From the NCBI RefSeq assembly GCF_015706575.1, contig NW_024037051.1, positions 16,883,153 through 16,947,152 of the forward strand: a DNA stretch of 64,000 bases, read 5' to 3'. Positions 10,979 to 22,120 of this stretch are shown piece after piece (positions within the stretch are counted from its first letter, which is position 1; each line of letters starts with the position of its first letter). The position numbers and the translations under genes were made by a program. The stretch is from Patiria miniata (lineage: Eukaryota; Echinodermata; Asteroidea; Valvatida; Asterinidae). A model generated the notes under the pieces. That model had not been told where the DNA came from, did no database searches, and worked only from the letters and a program-made list of their open reading frames with translations.

Positions 10979-13590
10979 TACGAAAGCCCGTTAGTGCCAT
11001 CGAATGTATAAATTGCTCTTTTGCAAGTATATGTTTGGTAAATCTTGTTTTTCGGATGTATATGTTTGGTGAATCTTGTTTTTCGGATGTATATGTTTGG
11101 TGAATCTTGTTTTTCGGATGTATATGTTTAGCAAGTCTTGTTTTTTGGATGTATATGTCTAGCAAGTCTTGTTTTTTGGATGTATATGTTAAGCAAATCT
11201 TGTTTTTTGCAAGTATATGTTTGGCAAATCTTGTTTTTTGCATGTATATGTTTCCCGAGTCTTGTTTTTTGCAAGTATATGTTTGGCAAGTCTTGTTATT
11301 TGCTAGTATTAATTTGGCAAATCTTGTTTTTGCAAGTATGTTTCGCAAGTCTTGTTTCTGTGAAGTCTATTTTTAGTAACAGTCTTGTTTTTTGCAAGTA
11401 TGTGTTTCCCGAGTCTTGTTTTTTGCAAGTATATTTCGCGAGTCTTGTTTTTGTGAAGTCTATTTTTAGTAACAGTCTTGTTTTTTTGGAAGTATATGTT
11501 TCCCGAGTCTTGTTTTTTGCATGTTTATGTTTCCCGAGTCTTGTTTTTTGCAAGTATGTTTCGCAAGTCTTGTTTCTGTGAAGTCTATTTTTAGTAACAG
11601 TATTGTTTTTTTGCAAGTATATGTTTCCGAGTCTTGTTTTTTGCAAGTATATGTTTCCCGAGTCTTGTTTTTGTGAAGTCTATTTTTAGTAACAGTCTTG
11701 TTTTTTGGAAGTATATGTTTCCCGAGTCTTGTTTTTTGCAAGTATATGTTTCCTGAGTCTTGTTTTTTGCGAGTATATGTTTCCCGAGTCTTGTTTTTTG
11801 CAAGTATATGTTTCCCGAGTCTTGTTTTTTGCAAGTATGTTTCGCAAGTCTTGTTTTTGTGCAGTCTATTTTTAGTAACAGTCTTCTTTTTTGCAAGTAT
11901 ATGTTTGGCGAGTCTTGTTTTTTTTTTAAAGTATATATGTAGGGACCCGCGATCTGCTACTCCCCACACAAAATTGTTGCACCCCTATTTTTATTTTTGG
12001 AATAGTCCTACTAGCTTGTACATGTACTTGTAGCTGCATAACATGTGGTCCATGTAATAATGGTACGGTATCCGGTCACTTCGGCACCTTGGCAACTCGG
12101 CACCTGCCAACTCGGCACCTTGGCAACTCGGCACCCACCAACTCGGCACCCACCAACTCGACACCCACCAACTCGACACCTGTACAAAAACCAGTTTGGC
12201 ACCTAGCCGACTCGGCACCTGACATACTCGGCACCTCCCCATGTGCACAATTCGAAATGTTTCTCAGTAATCAGTCCGCACATAACTGATTTTCATTGAG
12301 CTGGTAAATACGCTGTTACGTTCGTTGACAGTTCCTCCGATATTTTGAGTACGGGTAGCAAGCACTGTACGCTGGCCGTCACCGGTCAACGCTTGTCCTT
12401 CCAAGTCCACGGCAACGATGCACTGCGCCTGGCCTGGCCGCACATCCACACCGGCCATCGCCACGGTGCACGGCCGGTGACAGTGCCGTGCTTGACCGCA
12501 CATGCCCTCCGGCCATCGCCACCGCGCACGGCCGGTGACAAGTGCCACGCCTGGCCGCACAGCGCCAACATTTCCAGCCCCCCCCAACAAAAAAACGAGA
12601 TGGGGCATTGGTTGTGAATAACGGCAAGACACAATTTTGCTTTCGGGATGACAGGTGCCGAGTTGGTCAGGCGCTGAGTTGGAAGTTGTGAGAAAGAAGC
12701 AAAATTTGGGTGCCGAGTTGGCCAGGTGCCGAGTTGGCTGTGTGCCGACCAAATGCCGAGTTGACAAGGTGCCGAGTTGGCAAGGTGCCGAGTTGGTGGG
12801 TGCCGAGTTGCCAAGGTGCTTAAGTGACCGGATACCGTACCATTGTTACATGGACCACATGTTATGCAGCTACAAGTACATGCTGTACAAGCTAGTAGGA
12901 CTATTCCAAAAATGAAAATAGGGGTGCAACAATTTTGTGTTGGGAGTAGCAGATCGCGGGTCCCTACATACATGTATATACTTTTAAAAAAAACCAAGAC
13001 TCGCCAAACATATACTTGCAAAAAACAAGACTGTTACTAAAAATAGACTTCACAAAAACAAAACTTGCGAAACATACTTGCAAAAAACCAGACTCGGGAA
13101 ACATATACTTGCAAAAAACAAGACTCGGAAAACATATACTTCCAAAAAACAAGACTGTTACTAAAAATAGACTTCACAAAAACAAGACTCGCGAAATATA
13201 CTTGCAAAACACAAGACTCGGGAAACATATACTTGCAAAAAACAAGACTGTTACTAAAAATAGACTTCACAAAAACAAGACTTGCGAAACATACTTGCAA
13301 AAAACAAGACTCGGGAAACATATACTTGCAAAACACAAGACTCGGGAAACATATACTTCCAAAAAACAAGACTCGGGAAACATATACTTGCAAAAAACAA
13401 GATTCGCCAAACATATACATCCAAAAAACAAGACTTGCTAAACATATACATCCGAAAAACAAGATTCACCAAACATATTCATCCGAAAAACAAGATTCAC
13501 CAAACATATACATCCGAAAAACAAGACTCGGGAAATATATACTTGCAAAAGAGCAATTTATACATTCGATGGCACTAACCGGCTTTCGTA
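10979..13590. mobile_element. 2.6-kb foldback element, TU/FB-like architecture
   Basis: The two arms are inverted copies that begin and end with TACGAAAGCC(C/G)GTTAGTG. The outer domain of each arm (about 11020-11930 and 12985-13560) is a tandem array of a roughly 31-bp unit built on GAGTCTTGTTTTTTGCAAG, with a variant carrying an extra GTGAAGTCTATTTTTAGTAA segment. Next comes a non-repetitive inverted segment (11935-12085 and 12820-12975), then an inner array of CAACTCGGCACC units (12085-12240 and 12650-12820). The loop (12241-12649) is GC-richer and holds a direct duplication around CGGCCATCGCCAC. No target duplication was found. Long open frames on both strands are by-products of the repeats. 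Confidence 0.85.
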
Positions 13591-13867
13591 GTACCAGGAT
13601 TCAGGATGATGTGCCAAGGTGTAGGGGTCAGTTTTTAAATGCCAACAAAAAAAGTCAACAAACGTCCTTATAAATACATGCATGTGTACATTGGATAACC
13701 GTTACCGCGTTATGGGGACGTTTGCCATTGTTAGTGTAATTAGGACCTACCCGGTAGTTGTGGGGAATTTTTGCAGCCTCAACAGCGTCTTTGGTCCTGA
13801 TATTACCATGGGTGAGCTCGTGTGTAGTCCCCACAAATGCGAAACAAGAATGGTATATTCATGTAGC

Positions 13868-14226
13868 CACACCACCATCACCACACCCCCCAAACCTTAC
13901 CCCATCCCCGCCCCTACCCACATCCACCCCATCCTCTCCCTACCCATTCCAACCTACCACCTACACATCCCCACCCCATCCCAACTCCAATCCCTATCAA
14001 CCTCCCCTCCCCCACCCCAACATCAGCACCCATCCCATTCTCCCCTATACCCATACCCACCCATACATCCCCACCCCACCACAACCACTACTCCAATCCC
14101 TATATCCCAGCCCTCCACCATCCCCTCCCCTAACCCAACATCTACACCAACCTACCCCACACCCACCTACCCCACCCCCTACCCATCCCCACCTAACCCT
14201 ACACCCCAAGCCCCTTCTCTAACCCC
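13868..14226 (+). repeat. C-rich CCCCATCC/CCCACC low-complexity tract
   Basis: The plus strand is almost pure C/A/T with CCC runs, which makes a strongly polypyrimidine stretch. A shorter copy lies at 14815-14900 because the end of the tract is part of the downstream tandem duplication. The proline-rich open frames here are artefacts of composition. Confidence 0.8.
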
Positions 14227-14490
14227 TATGGTAATACCCTTGGTATAACATAGGCTTTTATCTGCTTATCGCAGCTCGCCAAACAAGGCAGAATAGGGGA
14301 CACTGGCCTCATTGTGTAGTGTGAACAGTGTTTTAATCAAATGAATAAACTTTCTCAAACAGTTAAATACTCACGCGCTTTTAATAAAATGACAGATCCT
14401 ACTGTATCAAAAGACTTAACGTAGTCTAAAAGAGAACCGCCAAAATCTTATATCGGCGTTTCGTTTCTTTCTGTAGGGTCACGTTTACAG

Positions 14491-14559
14491 CACTTCCTGG
14501 AAGCATAGCCGTGTATTTCTTTGGACAGGACGTTCTGTGGCTTGCCATAAGTTGACCAG
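14491..14559 (+). other. Candidate exon C (set 1, first of two)
   Basis: A 69-bp block is preceded by TTTACAG and followed by CCAG/GTGAGA. The same length and edges recur at 15164, 39971 and 55966. A stop codon interrupts the one otherwise open frame in this copy, which argues for an untranslated leader exon. Confidence 0.45.
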
Positions 14560-15163
14560 GTGAGATCAAAATGTTACATCAGGTCACGAAGGAAATGTTA
14601 TTATAAGGACGACCCTTATAATTCTTTGGTTCTCAGTTTCGACCGACCCTATTTTGGGCTCTCGACCCAAGACCCTTTTTTGTTTATTATCGCCGTCCTT
14701 GTTTTGCACCCCCTAAAACAAGCAACAAATACATACATGAAAAACAAAATAAATACCAAATTGAGGCAATCAGGTTTTTTTTGTCATTGAGGGAGCTATT
14801 GCTAATAACCCAACTTCTACACCACCTACCCCAGACCCACCTACCCCACCCCCTACCCATCCCCACCTAACCCTACACCCCAAGCCCCTTCTCTAACCCC
14901 TATGGTAATACCCTTGGTATTACATAGGCTCGCATCTGCTTCGCAGCTCGCCAAACAAGGCAGAATAGGGGACATTGGCCTCGTTGTGTAATGTGAACAG
15001 TGTTTTAATCAAATGAATAAACTTTCTCAAACAGTTAAATACTCACGCGCTTTTAATAAAATGACAGATCCTACTGTATCAAAAGACTTAACGTAGTCTA
15101 AAAGGGAACTGCCAAAATCTTATAATCGGCGTATCGTTTCTTTCTGTAGGGTCACGTTTACAG

Positions 15164-15232
15164 CACTTCCTGGAAGCATAGCCGTGTATTTCTTTGGACA
15201 GGACGTTCTGTGGCTTGCCATAAGTTGACCAG
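15164..15232 (+). other. Candidate exon C (set 1, second of two)
   Basis: This is the duplicate of the block at 14491-14559 within the second 674-bp unit. Acceptor- and donor-like edges are intact. It could serve as an alternative leader exon for copy 2. Confidence 0.45.
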
Positions 15233-15728
15233 GTGAGATCAAAATGTTACATCCAGTCACGACAGAAATGTTATTATAAGGACGACCCTTTTATTTCTTG
15301 GTTCTCAGTTTCGACCGACCCTATTTTGGGCTCTCGACCCAAGACGCTTTTTTTTGTTTATTATCGCCGACCTTGTTTTGCACCCCCCAAAACAAGTAAA
15401 AAATACATAAATGAAAAACACAAATAAATATCAAATTGAGGCAATCAAATTTTTTTGTCATTGAGGGAGCTATTGCTAATAATATTCGATTTCGCGAGAA
15501 GTACCGCGAAAAGCAACCGATGCAGTCCCAGAGGATGCGAGGGTGTTGCCTCTTATAATATCCGCTAAAACCTTATTAAGCTGCATGATACAGATAATTA
15601 TCATGTTAGTCAACTACATCTTGCCAAAGATGGCCTGACTATTTCAGGCCTCACAGTGCCCCTCCTCATCAATGTAGATTTTTTAGCTGTGGGATAGCAG
15701 CTCAACAAAAAAACTTGTCTCTCCGTTT

Positions 15729-16096
15729 GGCCAAAAAAAAATGTCTCCGGTTTCTGGTATGGAGCTTGCCCAAAAAGTGGTGCGGCGACGCTTTTTTTTT
15801 TTTTACTTGTATTATTTTGCTTCAAATGTCGGCTGATGACTGCAAATGGTACCCGACTAAACTTAGTGCAAATATTATGGGAGACCAGAGAGGCCACAAA
15901 AAGCGTATTCTCGATCATAACCCCATCTAAAAACACGTTAAAATTGTGCAGCAGCAGGATTCCAGTCAAACCATTGAGTTTGGCGGTTTTGAGACATCAT
16001 CTTTCATTGAAAAAAAAAACTTTTTCATTTTGCCGATGCGCATGGCTACGGCAACGCGCGCGCATACCATAGACACCGGAGACTTTTTTTTTGGCC
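15729..16096. mobile_element. GGCC-ended inverted-repeat element, copy 2 (inverted, full length)
   Basis: At 368 bp it is the same family as 6047-6413 but in the opposite orientation, with GGCC plus an A run at one end and a T run plus GGCC at the other. The interior matches as reverse complement. Unlike copy 1, no directly adjacent long duplication is seen; TCCGTT occurs just outside both ends but not flush. Confidence 0.75.
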
Positions 16097-17191
16097 TTAG
16101 TCCGTTGGTTAGTTAGTAACAAACATTTACATCGTCTATTACTCCTACTATTTGACCGATTTCAACCAAAATTTGGCTCAAGTTTCAGTAGCCCAGCCCC
16201 AACATGTTACATGACCAAGCTGGGATCAAAGGTCATCATGGGGTCACTGGGGTCAAAAACCTGAATTATTAAAATCAAAACACTAATCTTTCCAGAAATT
16301 ACATGGCACAATCACGTGACTCATGCATGAACATGAATTCGTTGGCCCGCAGCTTCTGAGATATTTCCGATCGAGCTTGTTTTATTAGCTTGTAAAATTC
16401 AAAATTTAGGTTTTTCTTCAGGTTGTCCATACAAGCACCACAACACTGGCAATTATTTTGGATGCAAAACTGTTCCCTTTTTTAGCATGAGGTTGCAAAA
16501 ATATAGTGAATTGCTAAATTCTTTACGGTAGAAAAATTTATCAATTTCATGTAACATAAACACTTGTATCAGTCTTAGAGAGGTAGGCTTATATTGATAT
16601 TATGATTACTATTGGAATTATTGACTGTCGGTCAAAGTGATTCTTACAGTTTTTATTATAGGCTATATAGGTTGATTTAAACATAAAATAGGTTCCCGAG
16701 TTGAAATAGTACTTTATATGTTACAGATTACGTTGTGAGGCCTGCCAATTGAGCAATATCAACTCAAGATCAACTCTTTGCAATACAACAAAGGGACAAT
16801 ACCACACTTTGCATAATTTATTTCAGCAATCTTTACGGGTGCAAACAGAGTTTTTTTCCGCAGGTTTTATATATTTTTTGCCGACCTACCAACCTTACTT
16901 AATGAGCAAGGCAGTATTTGTTATTTGTTATCCGTTACTTCGTATGTATCAAACCCGGAAATGAACATCATCTCAATTTAAGTTATGCAACCGAAATAGA
17001 TTGTATAATTACATGCATATATTTTTGTAATTTGACAGAAGTCTAGGGTGCTCCACTACAGAAGGCTTTGTCCTCTCGGATGTCGCCCCCATTCATATAA
17101 TTTTTTGTTCCAGATATATAGTATTTGTATAATTAATTTTGTTATTGTATCATTTTGTGTATTCTTTCTTGATTTTATATGAACGGAAATT

Positions 17192-17301
17192 AAAACAAAC
17201 AAACAAACAAACACCCCAACAACCCCAACAAACAAACAAACAAACAAACACCCCAACACCCCAACAACCCAACAAACAAACAAAGAAACAAGCAAACAAA
17301 C
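17192..17301 (+). repeat. (AAAC)n and CCCCAACA microsatellite
   Basis: AAAC tetranucleotides alternate with short ACCCCAAC units. The hydrophobic minus-strand frame across it is a composition artefact. Confidence 0.85.
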
Positions 17302-18040
17302 TTCAGAGGCCAAAATATAAGAACCATGGAAATAAAAGGGACGACCTCTTGTGAACTCCGTTACAGTAGCGGCATTGAATGATTGACATACTGCTTAATA
17401 CCAGAAAGGGTCAAAATATGTTAGTGCTTGTAGATTTAGGCAATCCTTTGGTTTTGCCTATTTTATGGGTGGAGCTAATTTCTTGTATAAGAGAGAGCAC
17501 ACGAGCCAAACTCAGCAAAACGGTCTTAAACAATTGTGCATGCTTTACATTTATTTATTCCAGTATTTATTTTATTAAAAAGTGTAATTCATAGAGGTTT
17601 TATTTCCCATTTTGTGGTCAATGTGTGCAAGAGGCGGAATATTTGAGCTGATAAGTTCAATTCCTGCTCAAATGTCCGTATTTAATAGTAAAAACAAAAT
17701 AAATCTTTTGTTGTGATCTAAAGAGCTTAAACGGGTCCCATTTCCCTTTTAACACCAAGATTGGAAGATCCAGGGATGTGGTCAAATATTAGGGTACTTA
17801 CAAAAAGAATTTTTATTTTTTAGTTATAATGAATTAAGCAGGCACGCAGCAAAATTCCTCTAAGCAGTTGACAGAAAAAGTGATAGCCTAAAGTTCAACG
17901 CTCAACTACAACTTCCAGTGACATTTTAATTTTCAGCGCTACCTTTCAAATCAACCCCCCCCCGCCCCAGAAAATACAAACACAAAGACAAACACGTCGT
18001 AGATCCATACATGTGTGAAAATTGGTTAAAAGTAAGTGTT

Positions 18041-18090
18041 TAAATTGCTAAAGTTGCTAAAGTTGCTAAATTTGCTAAATTGCTAAATTT
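18041..18090 (+). repeat. TTGCTAAA octamer repeat
   Basis: About six imperfect tandem copies of TTGCTAAA lie 300 bp upstream of the copy 2 start codon. Confidence 0.8.
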
Positions 18091-18264
18091 TTAACACGGT
18101 ATTTACAGTGTTTAATCAAAATCGCCACTAAAAAGATTTTTTTTATATTCGAACTTTTCAATGTTCGAAAACTGTTTGCGGCTCCTTACAGAACTGTCAT
18201 GTTTATACCAAAAGTGCAGCATTGTACCCTAAAGAACCTTTCCTCTCCAGTATACCGCCTTTTA

Positions 18265-18284
18265 ACACACGTGGGCCACGCCCA
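18265..18284 (+). promoter_or_regulatory. Conserved E-box plus CCACGCCC block before copy 2
   Basis: CACGTG is followed directly by GGCCACGCCC. The same 20-base block occurs at 41831-41850 before copy 4, within sequence that is otherwise noticeably diverged. CACGTG is a bHLH-type site and CCACGCCC resembles a KLF/Sp-type site. Both short-tail genes have it; I did not find it before copy 3. Confidence 0.35.
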
Positions 18285-18394
18285 AAAAAATACAAAAAAA
18301 ATTGGATATTTTGGCAACAACGTTGTTTTGGAAACGCCTGTTTTTAAGTGAACGACAAAAATTGTTCGGTAATTAAAGTTTTTTTTTTTTCAGA

Positions 18395-21300
18395 ATGAAG
18401 CCTGTGATGAAGAGACATCTTTTCTGGCTGGTGATTTGTATGGCCTTTGTATTACCAGAAATGCCGGTGTCTGCTCTGGATCTGCAGTTACCTGGTACCA
18501 ATCAGCCCAAATGCTCTGGAATCTCAAGAGGTAAACGCTTTATTATTGGCTTTACCGATAACACCGATGAATACTCTCATACAAGGAAGCTGTACATTCT
18601 CGTGGTTGCTTTTAGCAATCAGCAAACCTCCGTTACTATCAGCAGTAAGTTTCAAGTGGATGGGGAGCAGTTTCAGGAGAGTTTTGTGATAGAAGCAGGT
18701 GGATATCGACGAATCAATGTTCCAGCTGAACTAATCATGAACGGCAACGAAAGAAGTGTGAAAGGAATCGAAATAAGGGCTTCTAGTGAAGTGTCTGCGT
18801 ACGGTCTGATTTACCAAGATTACACAACGGATGGTTTTCTTGGTATACCCACAAACAATCTGGGTATGCAGTACGTGATTGTAACACCTACGCAAGGTTT
18901 TTTGCCGTCACAGTTTTCTGTCATCGGTACAGAAGATTCCAGCTCGGTTCAGGTTACATTACAGGGCACTGTTACATTCGAAGGACAGACTTATAATGCT
19001 GGTGACGTGCTGAGCTTCATGGTAGATAAGTTAGAAGCCGTTCACATCCAAGGACGTGACAGATCACAGGACTTGACAGGAAGTATTGTTCAGACCAACA
19101 AACTGGTATCTGTGTTCAGTGGTAATGAATGCGTAAGGCAGAGCGGTTCAGCTTGTGATACAGTGACAGAGCAATTGGTACCCGTCAAAAGTTGGGGGCA
19201 GAAACACATCTACACAGCAGCCCGAGATGATGACGGCAACAACTACAAGGTTGTTGCTTATTTGAGTGGAACAATCGTTACAATCCCTGGAATTCAAGAT
19301 CAGTCACTGGAACCGGGAGAATTTTGGGAGGGTAGCTTGTCCGGTTCTGGACTCGTGTCGTCCAGTAAACCAACCCTGATGATGCAGCAGTTGGCATCCG
19401 TAAACGGCAGGACGGTCGACCCTTCATTTATTCAGGTTCCTGCAGAGGAACACTTTGGGTTTGTGTTTGGATTCACGACCCCTCCTCATTCTGGAGGTGA
19501 TTCCGGTGGTTACTTCAATTTCATCAATATCATTGTGAAAAATGATTCCCGAGAAACTGTATATCTTAATAGTTTTCCAATCAACGGTACAAATACACAC
19601 GAAAGTAATGTTCCCCACACTAATTACATATCACTTACGGTTCAACTGCCAAAAGGTGAAGGTGTCTACTACGTCGAACAAACAGATCCGTATTCATCAC
19701 CCCTGTCTGTCATTGTATATGGATATGAATCTTACGAGACATATGGCTACGCTGCTGGTCTGTCTCTACCAAGCAATAAACAAGTGCTGAGTTTGAAACC
19801 TTACTATTTGCGAGAACTTGGTGGCGAGCTTTTTACAATGACTGTTCCCTGTTTGCAGACAAACGCTATATCTTTTCAAGAAGCACAGTGCAAATTTTCC
19901 ACTGGCTTTGGAGACGTCATTGTTTCTGGTGAACGCACCGACTCTTACACTGTTGTCTGCATCACTCCCACCTTTTACAAGAACGGACTTACATCTGTCT
20001 ATGTATCACTTGACGACGGTGAATCATTTCCATACTCCGGCATTGTCTACGTTGCATCTGAAGAGGATCTGCCGCCACTCGTTGAAATCCAACAGGTGAA
20101 TTCTGAGTATGGAGATGGCATCATTGACCTAACCTCAGATGATCCGATCATGTTCTCCTGGGATCCTAGAAGTCTTGGTGAAGGAGTTTCACAAGTTACT
20201 GTTATGATGCAAGACACAGATTACAACGGCGATGTGAATCCAGTCTTGATGGAAGGGGTTACAGTGAAGAGCAATGTCTTGAACAACGGTAGTCTGATGA
20301 TATATCCAAGAGACCTCCAATCCCTCACCAGTGCTGGTTTGTCACTCACTGCATTTTATCTTACTCCCTCTGCATTGAGAAGACGAAGAAATGTTGGAGC
20401 TTTGTTGTGGCGCTTAAGAAGATATTATGGTCCTGCTGCAATTATAGTTACTGCAATCACCTGTGAAGTTTCAAAGTACCAGTTAAAGAAGACTGTGCCT
20501 ACAGGACTGCCTCCATGTCCTTGCAACACGGGACAAGCTTTTCGAGACCTGAACTTCCAAGAGGCGAATTTTGCGAATTTCTTCTTCCATCCGGGTGCTG
20601 ATAACTGTTACCGGTCTGTTAATTCATTGCCGACTGGAGCAGGTCAACAGTGTTGTTACGGAACAGACGGTAATATCCTGGTAGGTCCCCCTGGGGGAGG
20701 AACAGCCGATAGGTACAGTCCAGGAGAGCATTTCTGGAAGCATCAATGGTTCGATGTTCTTCCTTGGCTTTGCTTATGCAAACTGTCAAACAACTGTAAA
20801 GAATATTACAAGTACAGGCCATCGGATGATTGTTCTGACTACGACCCACCTCGCCCGGCTGGGGGCACTGGGGATCCTCATCTGACAAGTCTGGATGGCT
20901 ACAAATTCACTTTCAACGGAGCCGGGGAATTTCTGATGGCGTCTTCTGCAGTACATAACTTAACCTTTCAATCTCGTATGGAGAGGTACCGCAACACCAA
21001 TGCCTCTGTGTACACGGCATTCGTTCTTCAAGTGAACGATTCTTCAAAAGTCCAGGTGCAGAGGTCTGACATGAACGAGACACTGATTCTTATAGACGGT
21101 GAGCCGTTGCGTCTTGACTCCATCCCCGTCAAAGTTCATCACCTCAGAGGTGTTCGGATCCGCTTCAACTCTGACATGACCAAAATCAACATTGCATTCA
21201 GTGCTGGCATCGCTGTCACCGTGTATATGAATACCGAGGTGATGTCTTTCATTGCTCAACTGGACACACATTTCCAGGGTCAAGTTCAAGGACTTCTTGG

Positions 21301-22120
21301 AAACCTAAACGGAAACCCAGCTGACGATCTTCAGTTCCGAAACAGAACCATTCTGGAGCCTGGTTCTTCGCTGAAAGAACTTCATGAATTTGGTTTAGAG
21401 TGGTTGGTGGCTCTAGAGGAGTCCATATTCACCTACATCTCCCCATTTGACTACCACACATACCACTTTCCTGAGTTTTCCCCGACCTTCGAAATTCCTA
21501 ATCTAGATGAAGTGAGTCAGGAAATCAAAAACTTGTGTGGCGATTCCATTGAGTGTGTCTTTGATGCGGTAACCACCGGCAGCCTGTCTTTTGCTAACGA
21601 GACTCTCGTGGTTACAGTCACAATAACTGAAGTCGAGAAAGGGTTGGTCAAGATTGTCAGCTGTGGCTACCCAGGTGATGTGGAGAACGGGTTGCTGTCG
21701 GGGTCTCTGTATTTCGTAAATGCTACTGTGGATGTGGCTTGTGATGATGACTTCATCTTGAGAGGGTCTTCCAGATTGACCTGTCTTGAAGATGGTCAGT
21801 GGTCGTCTGATCTCCCTGTTTGTGCTGCCAACTGTGGCTACCCGGGTGATGTGGAGAACGGATTGCTGTCAGGGTCTGTGTATCTTGTGAATGACACTGT
21901 GGATGTGGCTTGTGATGATGGCTTCACCTTGACAGGGTCTTCCAGTTTGACCTGTCTTGAAGATGGTCAGTGGTCGTCTGATCTCCCTGTTTGTGCTGGC
22001 ATGGAAAATGGCGAGGAGGGAGGACTAGCTCATGGCATCATAGCTGCTATAGTTGTTGGTTCCGTGATTGTTGTACTTGCAATCTGTGGTTTGATTTACA
22101 TTTTCATCAAAAGAAAATAA
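18395..22120 (+). CDS. Copy 2: IgGFc-binding/AMOP/VWD/two-sushi membrane protein, short tail
   Basis: The product is 1241 residues, complete in one exon. The start is the first ATG, one base after a T-run/CAG acceptor, and it gives a clear signal peptide (about residues 1-27). Then: IgGFc-binding-like region (roughly 140-445) with the conserved YGLIYQD and VIGTED strings; a basic cassette after RRRR at 662-665; AMOP from C708; VWD from GDPH 826-829, closing at GLLGNLNGN 966-974; sushi modules 1090-1143 and 1147-1200 (four Cys plus Trp each); TM about 1214-1237; tail of four residues, IKRK. GDPH is a known self-cleavage site in MUC2/MUC4-type VWD domains, so a two-chain mature form is plausible. 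This is the most divergent copy in the N-terminal domain and has one residue fewer at SFQEAQCKF. Function as an adhesion or recognition receptor is inference. Confidence 0.93.
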   Translation: MKPVMKRHLFWLVICMAFVLPEMPVSALDLQLPGTNQPKCSGISRGKRFIIGFTDNTDEYSHTRKLYILVVAFSNQQTSVTISSKFQVDGEQFQESFVIEAGGYRRINVPAELIMNGNERSVKGIEIRASSEVSAYGLIYQDYTTDGFLGIPTNNLGMQYVIVTPTQGFLPSQFSVIGTEDSSSVQVTLQGTVTFEGQTYNAGDVLSFMVDKLEAVHIQGRDRSQDLTGSIVQTNKLVSVFSGNECVRQSGSACDTVTEQLVPVKSWGQKHIYTAARDDDGNNYKVVAYLSGTIVTIPGIQDQSLEPGEFWEGSLSGSGLVSSSKPTLMMQQLASVNGRTVDPSFIQVPAEEHFGFVFGFTTPPHSGGDSGGYFNFINIIVKNDSRETVYLNSFPINGTNTHESNVPHTNYISLTVQLPKGEGVYYVEQTDPYSSPLSVIVYGYESYETYGYAAGLSLPSNKQVLSLKPYYLRELGGELFTMTVPCLQTNAISFQEAQCKFSTGFGDVIVSGERTDSYTVVCITPTFYKNGLTSVYVSLDDGESFPYSGIVYVASEEDLPPLVEIQQVNSEYGDGIIDLTSDDPIMFSWDPRSLGEGVSQVTVMMQDTDYNGDVNPVLMEGVTVKSNVLNNGSLMIYPRDLQSLTSAGLSLTAFYLTPSALRRRRNVGALLWRLRRYYGPAAIIVTAITCEVSKYQLKKTVPTGLPPCPCNTGQAFRDLNFQEANFANFFFHPGADNCYRSVNSLPTGAGQQCCYGTDGNILVGPPGGGTADRYSPGEHFWKHQWFDVLPWLCLCKLSNNCKEYYKYRPSDDCSDYDPPRPAGGTGDPHLTSLDGYKFTFNGAGEFLMASSAVHNLTFQSRMERYRNTNASVYTAFVLQVNDSSKVQVQRSDMNETLILIDGEPLRLDSIPVKVHHLRGVRIRFNSDMTKINIAFSAGIAVTVYMNTEVMSFIAQLDTHFQGQVQGLLGNLNGNPADDLQFRNRTILEPGSSLKELHEFGLEWLVALEESIFTYISPFDYHTYHFPEFSPTFEIPNLDEVSQEIKNLCGDSIECVFDAVTTGSLSFANETLVVTVTITEVEKGLVKIVSCGYPGDVENGLLSGSLYFVNATVDVACDDDFILRGSSRLTCLEDGQWSSDLPVCAANCGYPGDVENGLLSGSVYLVNDTVDVACDDGFTLTGSSSLTCLEDGQWSSDLPVCAGMENGEEGGLAHGIIAAIVVGSVIVVLAICGLIYIFIKRK

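Larger units (their letters stand above)
14131..15481 (+). repeat. Tandem duplication of a ~674-bp unit carrying exon C
   Basis: The unit 14131-14805 is repeated at 14806-15481 with few changes. It starts within the C-rich tract and ends at GAGGGAGCTATTGCTAATAA. Each unit contains one candidate exon C, so copy 2 has two alternatives. Paralogous intervals before copy 4 and at the right end have one. Confidence 0.85.
16097..18393 (+). other. Region before copy 2, probably 5' intron
   Basis: I see no gene. Parts of 17380-17760 and 18110-18393 match the interval before copy 4 (40190-40600 and 41690-42091). It contains two simple repeats and an E-box/GC block listed separately. The last bases form a long T run and CAG directly before the A-ATG of copy 2. 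Confidence 0.5.

Noticed and set aside
11020..13560. Regular ~31-bp repeats resembling a CRISPR array
   Set aside because: There are no unique spacers between units, the arrays are inverted copies of each other, and the genome is clearly eukaryotic.
10728..13673. Long open frames on both strands (up to about 200 codons) across the foldback element, rich in Lys/Asn/Thr or Cys/Phe/Ser
   Set aside because: They arise from translating the 31-bp tandem units in several frames and appear symmetrically on both arms; no domain or start context supports a protein.
13682..14248. Proline-rich open frames of about 150-190 codons
   Set aside because: They are produced by the C-rich low-complexity tract and are open in more than one frame.
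17056..17313. Very hydrophobic minus-strand frame resembling a membrane protein
   Set aside because: It is a translation of the (AAAC)n microsatellite.
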